DNA of 48,688 nucleotides from assembly GCA_944376805.1 (NCBI GenBank), contig CALWDX010000051.1, positions 1 through 48,688 of the forward strand, given 5' to 3'. The position numbers and the translations under genes were made by a program. Below are positions 16,053 through 24,560 of the stretch, one piece after another (position 1 is the first letter of the stretch; the number at the start of each line of letters is the position of its first letter). The DNA comes from an uncultured Clostridia bacterium (lineage in GTDB: Bacteria; Bacillota; Clostridia; Lachnospirales; CAG-274). The notes under the pieces are model-generated. The model saw only the letters and a list, made by a program, of their open reading frames with translations. It was not told the DNA's origin and made no database searches.

Positions 16053-17315
16053 TTAGATATCTTCAGGAAAAACAGGATTATCACTTTCTTTTCTCATCAT
16101 ATCAAAAGGAGATACCTCATTATCAACTTTTAACTTAATAATTTGTTGAGGGTGTGGAGCTTCTTCTAAACGATTTCCGTCCATATCATACATTTCAACA
16201 ACTTTTTGAGTAAAGTTTTTACCTTTTGTTGTTAAAAATTCAATTTCTTCCCCTACAACAAATTTATTTCTTTGTTCTATAATAGCAAATCCAGTTTCCT
16301 TATCATATTCTTTAACAAGTCCTATGAAATCATAAGTTCTAACATAAGAATTAGAAGTGTAAACTTGGCTTTCTTCATTTGGCTTGTCAAAGAAAAATCC
16401 TGTTGTATAGCCTCTATAACTAGATTTTTTAACTTCTTCTAAATAATAGTCTTTTTTACTTTCATATAAAGCTGGGTCTTTTAAATAATCATCTATTGCT
16501 TCTCTATATGCTTTTATAACAGAACCCACATAATAAGATGTTTTAACACGACCTTCTATTTTAAAACTATATACACCACTTTCAATAAGTTCTGGTATAT
16601 ATTGTATCATACATAAATCTTTAGAATTAAAGATATAAGTACCTCTTTCATCTTCTTCAATAGGATAATACTCACCTGGTCTAGTTTCTTCTACAATTTT
16701 ATATTTCCATCTACAAGATTGAGCACAAGCCCCACGATTTGCATCACGGTTTGTAAAATAGTTACTAAGTAAACATCTACCAGAATAAGCCATACACATA
16801 GCACCATGAACAAATGCTTCTATTTCAATATCTTCTACATTATCAGATAAAGCTTTAATTTCTTTAAAAGACATTTCACGAGCCATAACAACTCTTGTAG
16901 CTCCTAGGCTTTTCCAAAACTTAGCAGTTTGATAATTAGTAGTATTAGCTTGTGTACTTATATGAACTTCCATATTAGGAACAGTTTCTCTAACAATAGA
17001 AAATACTCCTGGGTCTGCCACTATAACACCATCTACATTTATCATTTCAAGTTCTTTTAAATAATTTATAAGTTTTTCATTATTAATATCAGAATTATGA
17101 GCAAAAATATTACAAGTTACATACACTTTAGCATTATGACTATGTGCAAATTCTACTCCTTCTGACATTTCTTCTATTGTAAAATTTTTAGCTTTAGCAC
17201 GAAGTCCAAAAGCATTTCCTCCTAAATATACAGCATCAGCTCCATATAATATAGCTACTTTAAGCCTTTCTAAATCACCAGCTGGAGCTAAAAGCTCAAC
17301 TTTCTTTTCGTTCAT
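16053..17315 (-). CDS. trhP: Peptidase U32 family tRNA hydroxylation protein
   Basis: A 420-residue U32-family protein. The N-terminal LLAPAGDLERLKVAILYGAD and the HISTQANTTN segment are typical. Four cysteines in the conserved block (Cys174, Cys181, Cys197, Cys201: HGAMCMAYSGRC and GACAQSC) suit a Fe-S cluster. In Bacillus and E. coli the family makes 5-hydroxyuridine at the tRNA wobble position. The neighbour is the methyltransferase acting on that product, which supports TrhP rather than a protease role. The ATG lies within the end of trmR (20-base overlap). Confidence 0.9.
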   Translation of the reverse strand: MNEKKVELLAPAGDLERLKVAILYGADAVYLGGNAFGLRAKAKNFTIEEMSEGVEFAHSHNAKVYVTCNIFAHNSDINNEKLINYLKELEMINVDGVIVADPGVFSIVRETVPNMEVHISTQANTTNYQTAKFWKSLGATRVVMAREMSFKEIKALSDNVEDIEIEAFVHGAMCMAYSGRCLLSNYFTNRDANRGACAQSCRWKYKIVEETRPGEYYPIEEDERGTYIFNSKDLCMIQYIPELIESGVYSFKIEGRVKTSYYVGSVIKAYREAIDDYLKDPALYESKKDYYLEEVKKSSYRGYTTGFFFDKPNEESQVYTSNSYVRTYDFIGLVKEYDKETGFAIIEQRNKFVVGEEIEFLTTKGKNFTQKVVEMYDMDGNRLEEAPHPQQIIKLKVDNEVSPFDMMRKESDNPVFPEDI

Positions 17316-17982
17316 TTATAACCAACCCTTCTATATTTTTAGTTTTGTAACAAATAGCAACACCATCACCTATTGTTAAAATAGAGGTGTCTAATCCATC
17401 ATTATGAGTTATTTCCCATAAAAAATCATTTAATCTATAATGTATAGTCCTTTGTCTTTTAACAATTTCTTCTTTTTGTTTTGCAACATTCCCATTTTGT
17501 AAAATATCATCAGCAATAATAATACCACCAATTTTTAAAAGTCTATATACGTCTGGTAATATATTTATATATTGTCCTTTTCCAGCATCCATAAATATAA
17601 CATCATATTCATCATTTAAAGTTTTTAAAACTTCATTAGCATCACCTTCTATAAGGTTTATTTTATTTTCTAACCCAAGTGATTTTATATTAGCTTTAGC
17701 CTTTTCTATCATAACAGGATAACGTTCTATTGTTGTAACTTGCCCACCTTCTTCTAAAAAGCTAGACATAAAACTAGAAGAAAATCCAACAGCACAACCT
17801 ATTTCTAATATTTTTTTTGGTTTTTTTATAGATAATAAAACAGATATAAGTCTAACAACATCATTAGGTATAATAGGTACCCCTTCTTCATAAGACTTTT
17901 TTTGTAATTCTCCTAGTTTACCATCTACTTTAGGCATAAGATTGTTAAGATAAATACTTAAATTTTCATCTATTAAACTCAT
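17296..17982 (-). CDS. trmR: tRNA 5-hydroxyuridine methyltransferase
   Basis: A 228-residue class I SAM-dependent O-methyltransferase: ILEIGCAVGFSSSFM is the SAM loop, VIFMDAGKGQY and IIADDILQNG carry the metal/SAM residues. It resembles small catechol-type O-methyltransferases. In Bacillus the homologue YrrM/TrmR makes 5-methoxyuridine in tRNA and lies between mltG (yrrL) and trhP genes, the same order as here. AAAGGGG precedes the ATG. Confidence 0.9.
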   Translation of the reverse strand: MSLIDENLSIYLNNLMPKVDGKLGELQKKSYEEGVPIIPNDVVRLISVLLSIKKPKKILEIGCAVGFSSSFMSSFLEEGGQVTTIERYPVMIEKAKANIKSLGLENKINLIEGDANEVLKTLNDEYDVIFMDAGKGQYINILPDVYRLLKIGGIIIADDILQNGNVAKQKEEIVKRQRTIHYRLNDFLWEITHNDGLDTSILTIGDGVAICYKTKNIEGLVINERKES

Positions 17983-18001
17983 AATAGTCCCCTTTTTAAC
18001 A

Positions 18002-19114
18002 TTAATTAAATTTTTTCAAATAATTGTCTTTAGCATCTAAAAATTGCTCATAATTTGAAGTAAAAAAGTGTTCTCCTGTTTGATCATTTTTTACAACATA
18101 ATATAAATAACCAGTATTAGCAGGGTTTAAAACAGCATTTATTGTATCTATACTAGGATTTGATATTGGTCCAACAGGTAATCCCTCTATCATATAAGTA
18201 TTATAAGGAGATTCTATTCTAGTATCTGCAGTTAAAACTCTATTACTATGTTCACCTTTAGCATATAAAACTGTTGCATCCATTTGTAATTTAATACCCT
18301 CTTTTATTCTATTATTAATAACAGATGCAACAATATTTTTTTCTGGTGCATATCTTACTTCTTTTTCTATAATAGAAGCCATTGTAACAACTTCATCTGT
18401 TGTAAGCCCCAAATTTTTTGCTTTTTTAACCATATCATCAGTATAAAGTTGGTCAAATCTTGATAAAAGCTTATTAATTATAGTTTCAGCAGTATCATCT
18501 TCAGATAAAAAATATGTATCTGGATATAAATAACCCTCTAATTTACTTTTTCTTGCTTCATCTTTTGGTAAATCATTTAAAAAATCATAGTTAAAAGTCA
18601 TAGTATTACAAGCATTCATAAATTCATCATAAGTTACAAGGTTCATTTTATCAAGACTTCTAGCTATATCTTCTTGAGTTTCTCCTTCTTTTACTAATAA
18701 TTTTAATTCATTTTCTTTTTGTGGATTTTGTAAAGCTTCTACAACTTCATTGTAATCCATATCAGTATTTAAAACAAACTGTCCAGCTTTAAAATTCTCT
18801 GCTATACCATCATTTTTAGCTTTTAAATAAAATAATAAACTATTATCAACTACTTTTATTTCTTGTAAAGCCTCACTTATTTGTTTAGGGCTAGTACCCC
18901 TTCTTATAGATATATCAACATTATGTCCTACATAATGTTTATTATACTTTATGCCACCTTTTTGATATAAAGAATAATATTTATAAGACATAACTCCAAT
19001 AGGTATACCTATAATTAAAAGTGAACACAAAAAAATAATTCCTTTTTTAGATTTTTTCTTTTTTCTTTTCTTTTTACCTTTATTTTTATTATTTTTATTT
19101 GTTTTTTTACTCAT
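18002..19114 (-). CDS. mltG: Endolytic peptidoglycan transglycosylase
   Basis: A 370-residue MltG/YceG-like protein that cleaves nascent glycan strands at the membrane. A very basic cytosolic start (KKRKKKKSKKG) precedes a single helix at about 25-43, then the extracytoplasmic LysM-like and catalytic parts. The catalytic glutamate is in VTMASIIEKEVRY, and LQMDATVLYA and GLPVGPISNP are conserved. AGAGAGG lies before the ATG. It heads the mltG-trmR-trhP operon. Confidence 0.95.
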   Translation of the reverse strand: MSKKTNKNNKNKGKKKRKKKKSKKGIIFLCSLLIIGIPIGVMSYKYYSLYQKGGIKYNKHYVGHNVDISIRRGTSPKQISEALQEIKVVDNSLLFYLKAKNDGIAENFKAGQFVLNTDMDYNEVVEALQNPQKENELKLLVKEGETQEDIARSLDKMNLVTYDEFMNACNTMTFNYDFLNDLPKDEARKSKLEGYLYPDTYFLSEDDTAETIINKLLSRFDQLYTDDMVKKAKNLGLTTDEVVTMASIIEKEVRYAPEKNIVASVINNRIKEGIKLQMDATVLYAKGEHSNRVLTADTRIESPYNTYMIEGLPVGPISNPSIDTINAVLNPANTGYLYYVVKNDQTGEHFFTSNYEQFLDAKDNYLKKFN

Positions 19115-19237
19115 ACGTTTACCTCTCTAATAATATGACATAAATATATAATACAAGATAAATTTTAACATAGTATATTTATTATATCAAGTACTTTTAA
19201 TAATTCCTATTTTTTTAATAAGAATTTTAATATTTTC

Positions 19238-19265
19238 TTGTTTTTTATATTTTATATGCTATAAT
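19238..19265 (+). promoter_or_regulatory. Promoter of the ecf operon
   Basis: TTGTTT (19238-19243), a 16-base spacer and TATAAT (19260-19265) lie 37 bases before the fused ATPase gene. Confidence 0.55.
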
Positions 19266-19302
19266 GTTATAATAAAATATATTAAAAATAGGAGGGTTAT
19301 TT

Positions 19303-21057
19303 ATGACGTTTTTACAGATTAAAAACCTATCTTTTAACTATGTTTCTCACAATGAAGAAACAGGAAAAAAGACAATTTATAAAGCAATAGATAATGTTAG
19401 CCTTGATATAGAACAGGGTAGCTTTGTAGCTATACTTGGACATAATGGTTCAGGTAAATCTACACTTGCCAAGCATCTAAGTGGTATATTAAAAGGCTAT
19501 GAAGGTGATGTTTTAGTAGAAGGAATTTCTACAAGAGATGAAAAACACATATGGAATATTAAAAAAACTGTAGGAACAGTTTTTCAAAATCCAGATAACC
19601 AACTTGTAGCAACTGTTGTAGAAGATGATGTAGCTTTTGGTCCAGAAAATTTAGGATTAGAAAGAGAAGAAATAAAAAAACGTATAGATTTTGCATTAAA
19701 ATCTGTTAATATGGAAGATTTTAGATATAGTGAAACTTCTAGTTTATCTGGTGGACAAAAACAACGTATAGCAATAGCAGGTATATTAGCTATGGAACCT
19801 AAATGTATTGTATTAGATGAACCAACAGCTATGTTAGACCCACAAGGAAGAAAAGAAGTTATTGAAACTATTAAAAAACTTAACAAAGAAAAAGGTATTA
19901 CTATTATTTTAATAACTCATTATATGGAAGAAGTTATTGATGCAGATAGACTTATTATTATGGAAAAAGGTAAAATAGTTTTAGATGATATACCTTTAAA
20001 TGTTTTTAAAAATGTAGAAAAAATAAGAAAATTAAAACTGGATGTTCCAGAAGCTGTAGAAATTGCTTACTTACTTAATAAAAAAGGTTGCAATATACCA
20101 ATAAATAGTTTATCAATAGAAGATTTAGCAAAGAAACTCATAAATATAGGATTTAAAGAAAATACTTATAAAATTTTTGAACAAAATTTTAAAAATAAAA
20201 ATGATGAAATAATAAAATTACAAAATATTAAACACATTTATTCTAAAGACACAGTTTTTGAAAAATTGGCTTTAAATAATATAAATCTTACAATAAATAA
20301 AGGTGATTTTTTTGGAATAATAGGTCATACTGGTTCAGGCAAATCTACATTAATACAAATATTTAATGCACTTATTAAACCAACTATTGGAAATGTCTAT
20401 GTTAATAGAGAAGAAATTTATAATAATAATAAACCTTTAAAAGAGTTAAGGCAAAAAGTAGGTGTAGTTTTTCAATATCCAGAATATCAACTTTTTGAAG
20501 AAACTGTTTATAAAGATGTAGCTTTTGCCCCTACAAATATGGGACTTAGTAAAGAAGAAATAGATAAAAGAGTAAAAGAGGCTTTAAACATAGTATTTAT
20601 AGATGAAAGTTATTATAATAAATCACCTTTTGAATTATCTGGAGGAGAAAAAAGAAGAGTTGCAATAGCTGGTATATTAGCTATGAAACCTGATGTTTTA
20701 GTTTTTGATGAATTAACTGCAGGTTTAGACCCTTATGGTAGAGAAGAAATGCTTTCACAAATTAAAAATATGCAAAAAAAATTAAATACTACAATTGTTT
20801 TAGTATCACATAGTATGGATGACATTTCAAAAACTTGCAATAAAGTTTTTGTATTAAATAAAGGTAATATAGTATTAAATGATAATGTTAATAAAGTTTT
20901 TGAAAATGATGAACTATTAGAAAGTATTGGTCTAGATATTCCAAAATGTAGTAAAATATTTCATATATTAAATAAAAATGGTTATAACTTTAATACAAAT
21001 ATACTTAATATAGAACAATGTGTTGAAGTTTTGGCAAATAGTTTAAACATATGTTGA
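19303..21057 (+). CDS. ecfA: Energy-coupling factor ATPase, EcfA1-EcfA2 fusion
   Basis: A single 584-residue protein with two complete ABC ATPase domains. Domain 1: Walker A GHNGSGKS (46-53), FQNPDNQ, LSGGQKQR, VLDEPTAMLDP. Domain 2: Walker A GHTGSGKS (341-348), FQYPEYQ, LSGGEKRR, VFDELTAGLDP (Leu replaces the usual Pro). Each half matches one housekeeping ECF ATPase (EcfA1, then EcfA2), with ecfT and truA following as in many Firmicutes where ecfA1 and ecfA2 are separate genes. Here the halves are joined with no stop or start between them (around residues 295-305). It powers uptake of vitamins through exchangeable S components, none of which is nearby. Confidence 0.93.
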   Translation: MTFLQIKNLSFNYVSHNEETGKKTIYKAIDNVSLDIEQGSFVAILGHNGSGKSTLAKHLSGILKGYEGDVLVEGISTRDEKHIWNIKKTVGTVFQNPDNQLVATVVEDDVAFGPENLGLEREEIKKRIDFALKSVNMEDFRYSETSSLSGGQKQRIAIAGILAMEPKCIVLDEPTAMLDPQGRKEVIETIKKLNKEKGITIILITHYMEEVIDADRLIIMEKGKIVLDDIPLNVFKNVEKIRKLKLDVPEAVEIAYLLNKKGCNIPINSLSIEDLAKKLINIGFKENTYKIFEQNFKNKNDEIIKLQNIKHIYSKDTVFEKLALNNINLTINKGDFFGIIGHTGSGKSTLIQIFNALIKPTIGNVYVNREEIYNNNKPLKELRQKVGVVFQYPEYQLFEETVYKDVAFAPTNMGLSKEEIDKRVKEALNIVFIDESYYNKSPFELSGGEKRRVAIAGILAMKPDVLVFDELTAGLDPYGREEMLSQIKNMQKKLNTTIVLVSHSMDDISKTCNKVFVLNKGNIVLNDNVNKVFENDELLESIGLDIPKCSKIFHILNKNGYNFNTNILNIEQCVEVLANSLNIC

Positions 21058-21073
21058 AAACTATGTTTAAACT
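21040..21073 (+). terminator. Hairpin overlapping the ecfA stop codon
   Basis: A perfect 12-bp stem (21040-21051 with 21062-21073) with a 10-base loop contains the TGA stop. There is no T run, so it may act in RNA processing or attenuation rather than termination. Confidence 0.5.
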
Positions 21074-21175
21074 GTTAATTATTAAATTTATTAATATTAA
21101 ATAATAAGTAATTTTTTGTTATAAATTAAAATAAATACCCTATTTATAAATTTTATTTTAATAAATTTAATAAGT

Positions 21176-21223
21176 TATCAACAATATATTTAAAAATTAA
21201 AAGTTTTTTATTAATTGTTGATA
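21176..21223. repeat. Inverted repeat in the ecfA-ecfT gap
   Basis: TATCAACAAT at 21176-21185 recurs inverted at 21214-21223 (10 bp, 28-base spacing). The 228-base gap between these two operon genes holds no ORF; this and the hairpin at 21040 are the only structures seen. Confidence 0.5.
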
Positions 21224-21285
21224 TGTTAATAAATTGTTTAAAACTTACTAATTTTATATGATTTTATGAAAGGATAATTAAAAAT

Positions 21286-22089
21286 ATGAATAGTTCTTTA
21301 GGAAAATATTATCCTACAGGTTCAGTTATACATAAACTAGATGCTAGGATAAAAATTATATTAACTTTATGTTTTTTAACTTTTATTTTTATATCTAAAA
21401 CATTTATAGGTAATTTTATATCTTTATTATTTTTATTAATAGTTATATATTTATCTAAAATACCTACAAAAGTTATTTTAAGAAGTTTTAGAGGAGTTAT
21501 GTTTTTGTTATTCTTTACACTTATAACAAATATTTTCTTCAATCAAACAGGTACTTTACTTTTTCAAGTAGGTTTTATAAAAATAACAACAGGTGGAATT
21601 TTATATTCAAGTAGAATGATTTTTAGATTAGCTATATTAATAGTAGCATCTTTTATGTTAACTTTTACTACAAATACTTTAGATTTTGCAGATGGATTAG
21701 AATCACTTTTAAGACCTTTAAAAAAAATAAAATTTCCTTCTCACGAAATAGCTATGATTATTACTATATCCCTTAGATTTATACCAACTATTTTAGAAGA
21801 ATTAGAAAAAATTAAAAAGGCTCAAATGTCTAGAGGGGTAGATTTTGAAACAGGTGGAATAATAAAAAGAGTAAAAAATTTTATACCTATATTAATACCC
21901 CTTTTTATATCTTCTTTTAAAAGAGCTGATGATTTAGCAATGGCTATGGAGGCTAGATGTTATCGTGGGGATATAAATAGAACAAGATTAAAAGTTTTAA
22001 AAACATCTAAAAATGATTATATTGCTATTGGTTTTTTAATTATTTATTTATTTATTATAGTTTTAGTTAGATTTACTTTAGAGGTGTAA
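21286..22089 (+). CDS. ecfT: Energy-coupling factor transmembrane protein
   Basis: A 267-residue membrane protein that joins the ECF ATPases to substrate-binding S components. Several helices are visible. The two coupling-helix motifs appear as AQMSRGVDFETGG and MAMEARCYRGD, close to the family's ARG signatures. The start has GAAAGGA upstream. It ends 2 bases before truA, so the two are co-translated. Confidence 0.94.
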   Translation: MNSSLGKYYPTGSVIHKLDARIKIILTLCFLTFIFISKTFIGNFISLLFLLIVIYLSKIPTKVILRSFRGVMFLLFFTLITNIFFNQTGTLLFQVGFIKITTGGILYSSRMIFRLAILIVASFMLTFTTNTLDFADGLESLLRPLKKIKFPSHEIAMIITISLRFIPTILEELEKIKKAQMSRGVDFETGGIIKRVKNFIPILIPLFISSFKRADDLAMAMEARCYRGDINRTRLKVLKTSKNDYIAIGFLIIYLFIIVLVRFTLEV

Positions 22090-22091
22090 AT

Positions 22092-22841
22092 ATGAATGGC
22101 AAAAATATTTTATTAACAGTTGCCTATGATGGTACAAATTATTTTGGTTGGCAAAAACAAGATAATGTAAAAACTATACAAGGTGAATTAGAAAAGGCCT
22201 TGAGTAATCTTTTTAAACAAGATATAAATATAAGAGGAGCTAGTAGAACAGATACAGGAGTTCATGCCTTATCACAACTTGCTCTATTAAAACATAAAAC
22301 AACTATACCAGTAGAAAAACTTCCCTTTGCTATAAATTCTTTTTTAAATAATAAAGAAATAGTAGTAACAAATGCTATTTATGTAGATGAAAACTTTCAC
22401 CCTCAAAATAGTGTTTATAAAAAAACTTATCAATATAAAATATACAATGCACCATTTATAAATCCTTTAATTAAAAATTATACAGAATTTGTTCATAAAC
22501 CTTTAAATATAGAAAAAATGAAACAAGCTACACAATATTTTTTAGGTGAACATGATTTTAAATCTTTTTGTGCTTCAGGTACTATAGCTAAAACAACAAT
22601 AAGAACTATATATGACTTAACAATTAATAAACAAGATGATATTATTACAATAGAAATAACAGGTAATGGATTTTTGTATAATATGGTTAGAATAATAGCA
22701 GGTACATTAATAGATATAGGGCACAATAAAACACAACCAGAGAATATAAAAGATATTATACTATATAAAGATAGACAAAAAGCTGGAAAAACTGCGTCTG
22801 CTTGTGGTCTTACTTTATATAAAATCTACTATAATATATAA
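22092..22841 (+). CDS. truA: tRNA pseudouridine(38-40) synthase
   Basis: A 249-residue TruA with the catalytic aspartate in RTDTGVHAL (Asp54), TVAYDGTNYFGWQ at the N terminus, and GNGFLYNMVRIIAGTLIDIG near the C terminus. It modifies U38-40 in the tRNA anticodon arm. GAGGTG within the end of ecfT serves as ribosome binding site. The ecf-truA linkage is common in Firmicutes. A strong terminator follows. Confidence 0.96.
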   Translation: MNGKNILLTVAYDGTNYFGWQKQDNVKTIQGELEKALSNLFKQDINIRGASRTDTGVHALSQLALLKHKTTIPVEKLPFAINSFLNNKEIVVTNAIYVDENFHPQNSVYKKTYQYKIYNAPFINPLIKNYTEFVHKPLNIEKMKQATQYFLGEHDFKSFCASGTIAKTTIRTIYDLTINKQDDIITIEITGNGFLYNMVRIIAGTLIDIGHNKTQPENIKDIILYKDRQKAGKTASACGLTLYKIYYNI

Positions 22842-22871
22842 TTTTAAAGTAAAACTAAATTGTTATTAAAT

Positions 22872-22917
22872 AAAAAAGACTTTCTTGCATTGAGGTAACT
22901 ACAAGAAAGTCTTTTTT
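22872..22917 (+). terminator. Terminator after truA
   Basis: A 16-bp stem (AAAAAAGACTTTCTTG and its complement) with a 14-base loop ends in T6. The A/T-symmetric ends make it usable from both strands. Confidence 0.9.
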
Positions 22918-22983
22918 ATGAGGAGAGGATTTGTATTCAATTACAAACTATCTATATAAAATTATAAAAATAATCTTATATGC

Positions 22984-23310
22984 TTAAATAAAATTATTTA
23001 ATTTTAAAATTGTAACTATAAGTGCTAAAGACATTGTCAAATATGATAATTTATACTTTTTTAAATTATTATTTAAAATAATAGATAAAATACATAAACT
23101 TATAGTTATTAAAGTTATTATCTTACCTATACTACTACTTACATCAATACTTATAAAGTTGACATAACATAGTAAAGTAGTAAAGATACATAATATATAT
23201 AAAACAATATTTTTATTATTTTCATTTTTACTTAGAAATAAAAAACTAATACCTAAACAACTAGCAATACTAGTTCCATAAAATAAATTATTAAATAGAC
23301 TAATTTTCAT
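22984..23310 (-). CDS. Small membrane protein, array copy 4 (108 residues)
   Basis: A 108-residue hydrophobic protein with three to four helices, no known family. It shares the length and helix pattern of the three genes upstream on the same strand and is the most diverged copy (MKISLFNNLFYG start, LFLSKNENNKNIVLYILCI near 25-44). AAGGAG lies before the ATG. It is the last gene of a run of four, downstream of a two-component system. Confidence 0.75.
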   Translation of the reverse strand: MKISLFNNLFYGTSIASCLGISFLFLSKNENNKNIVLYILCIFTTLLCYVNFISIDVSSSIGKIITLITISLCILSIILNNNLKKYKLSYLTMSLALIVTILKLNNFI

Positions 23311-23340
23311 AAAAATCAGCTCCTTATAATTTACTTTAAA

Positions 23341-23667
23341 TTATATAATACTAAATGTTTTTAATATAGATACAATTACTGTTATTGTTACTAATATATA
23401 TGCTATTTTATCTAACTTCATCTTATTTTTTACAATTATAGCTAAAATAGGTAATATTCCTACAATAGCTAAAATAATTTTACCTACTATATCATTAGTA
23501 GGTGCACTTATAAACCCTTCAAAACTAATGATAATTCCTAATATTGATAAAAAGTAAAATAATATATTTTTAACTTTTTCATTTTTAATTATATAAAGTA
23601 AAATTAACCCTCCAAATCCTAATATACTAACTGTATAAAACAAAATACCTAATATTCCAATTGCCAT
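23341..23667 (-). CDS. Small membrane protein, array copy 3 (108 residues)
   Basis: A 108-residue protein starting MAIGILGILFYTVSILGFGG, with about four helices and a conserved SAPTND loop. It differs from the next copy upstream by only six residues, and by roughly a dozen bases over the gene, so the duplication is recent. The frame could start at a TTG at 23676, but AAGGAG is 9 bases before the ATG at 23667, and this start gives the same length as all other copies. Confidence 0.8.
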   Translation of the reverse strand: MAIGILGILFYTVSILGFGGLILLYIIKNEKVKNILFYFLSILGIIISFEGFISAPTNDIVGKIILAIVGILPILAIIVKNKMKLDKIAYILVTITVIVSILKTFSII

Positions 23668-23697
23668 AATAATCAACTCCTTATAATTTATCTTAAA

Positions 23698-24024
23698 TTA
23701 TATAATACTAAATGTTTTTAATATAGATACAATTACTGTTATTGTTACTAATATATATGCTATTTTATCTAATTTCATCTTATTTTTTATAATTATAGCT
23801 AAAATAGGTAATATTCCTACAATAGCTAAAATAATTTTACCTACTATATCATTAGTAGGTGCACTTATAAATCCTTCAAAACTAACGATAATTCCTAATA
23901 TTGATAAAAAGTAAAATAATATATTTTTAACTTTTTCATTTTTAATTATATAAAGTAAAATTAATCCTCCAAATCCTAATATACTAGCTGTATAAAATAA
24001 AATACTAAATACTCCAATTGCCAT
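23698..24024 (-). CDS. Small membrane protein, array copy 2 (108 residues)
   Basis: Near-identical to copy 3 (starts MAIGVFSILFYTASILG). An ATG at 24033 is also in frame but touches the GAAAGGA site; the ATG at 24024 has proper spacing and gives 108 residues. Helix pattern and SAPTND loop as in copy 3. No enzymatic motif is visible. Confidence 0.8.
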   Translation of the reverse strand: MAIGVFSILFYTASILGFGGLILLYIIKNEKVKNILFYFLSILGIIVSFEGFISAPTNDIVGKIILAIVGILPILAIIIKNKMKLDKIAYILVTITVIVSILKTFSII

Positions 24025-24112
24025 AATAATCATTCCTTTCTTTTAATTATATATTAATTATAACTTATAAATCTAAATAATTTCTTAAATAAAATCTAAA
24101 GATTTCTAAAGA

Positions 24113-24439
24113 TTAAATAAAAGAAAATAATTTTAATATACCTAAAATTAAAGATACTATTGTTAATATATAAGGTATATATTTTTTATTACATTTAACA
24201 TGTATAATAATAGCTATAACACTTATCAAACCTATTAACCAAGCTATAATTTGTTGAAATATAAAGTTAGTAGGTGAACTTATTGCTTCTAACCCACATA
24301 TTAAAATACTTAAAATAGATAACATATAAAACATTATTTTTTTTATTACATCATTTTTACTTAATAATAAAAATATAATTCCTAATGTACTAATAACTGT
24401 TATTCCTATAAATAAAATTAATAAATATCCTAATGCCAT
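24113..24439 (-). CDS. Small membrane protein, array copy 1 (108 residues)
   Basis: The first of the four paralogues: MALGYLLILFIGITVIS start, LLLSKNDVIKKIMFYMLSIL and a SSPTNFIF loop equivalent to SAPTND in copies 2 and 3. About four helices. AAAGGAG precedes the ATG. It lies 121 bases after the histidine kinase gene on the same strand, so the array may be under that two-component system (inference). Confidence 0.78.
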   Translation of the reverse strand: MALGYLLILFIGITVISTLGIIFLLLSKNDVIKKIMFYMLSILSILICGLEAISSPTNFIFQQIIAWLIGLISVIAIIIHVKCNKKYIPYILTIVSLILGILKLFSFI

Positions 24440-24560
24440 AGTAATAACTCCTTTATAATATCGTTTTATCTTAAAATTTTTATTTGTTTTTGTTTATGTA
24501 TATAATTTAACATATAATTATAAAGAATTTTATAACATAATTCTAAATAATTCTAAAGCT

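Noticed and set aside
22918..22959. ATGAGGAGAGG start-like sequence after the truA terminator, encoding about 12 codons.
   Set aside because: The purine run would be the codons themselves, there is no upstream ribosome binding site, and it follows a terminator without a promoter.
23341..24033. The near-identical pair of membrane genes, considered as an assembly duplication.
   Set aside because: About a dozen base differences scattered through the genes and different upstream sequences show two true copies.
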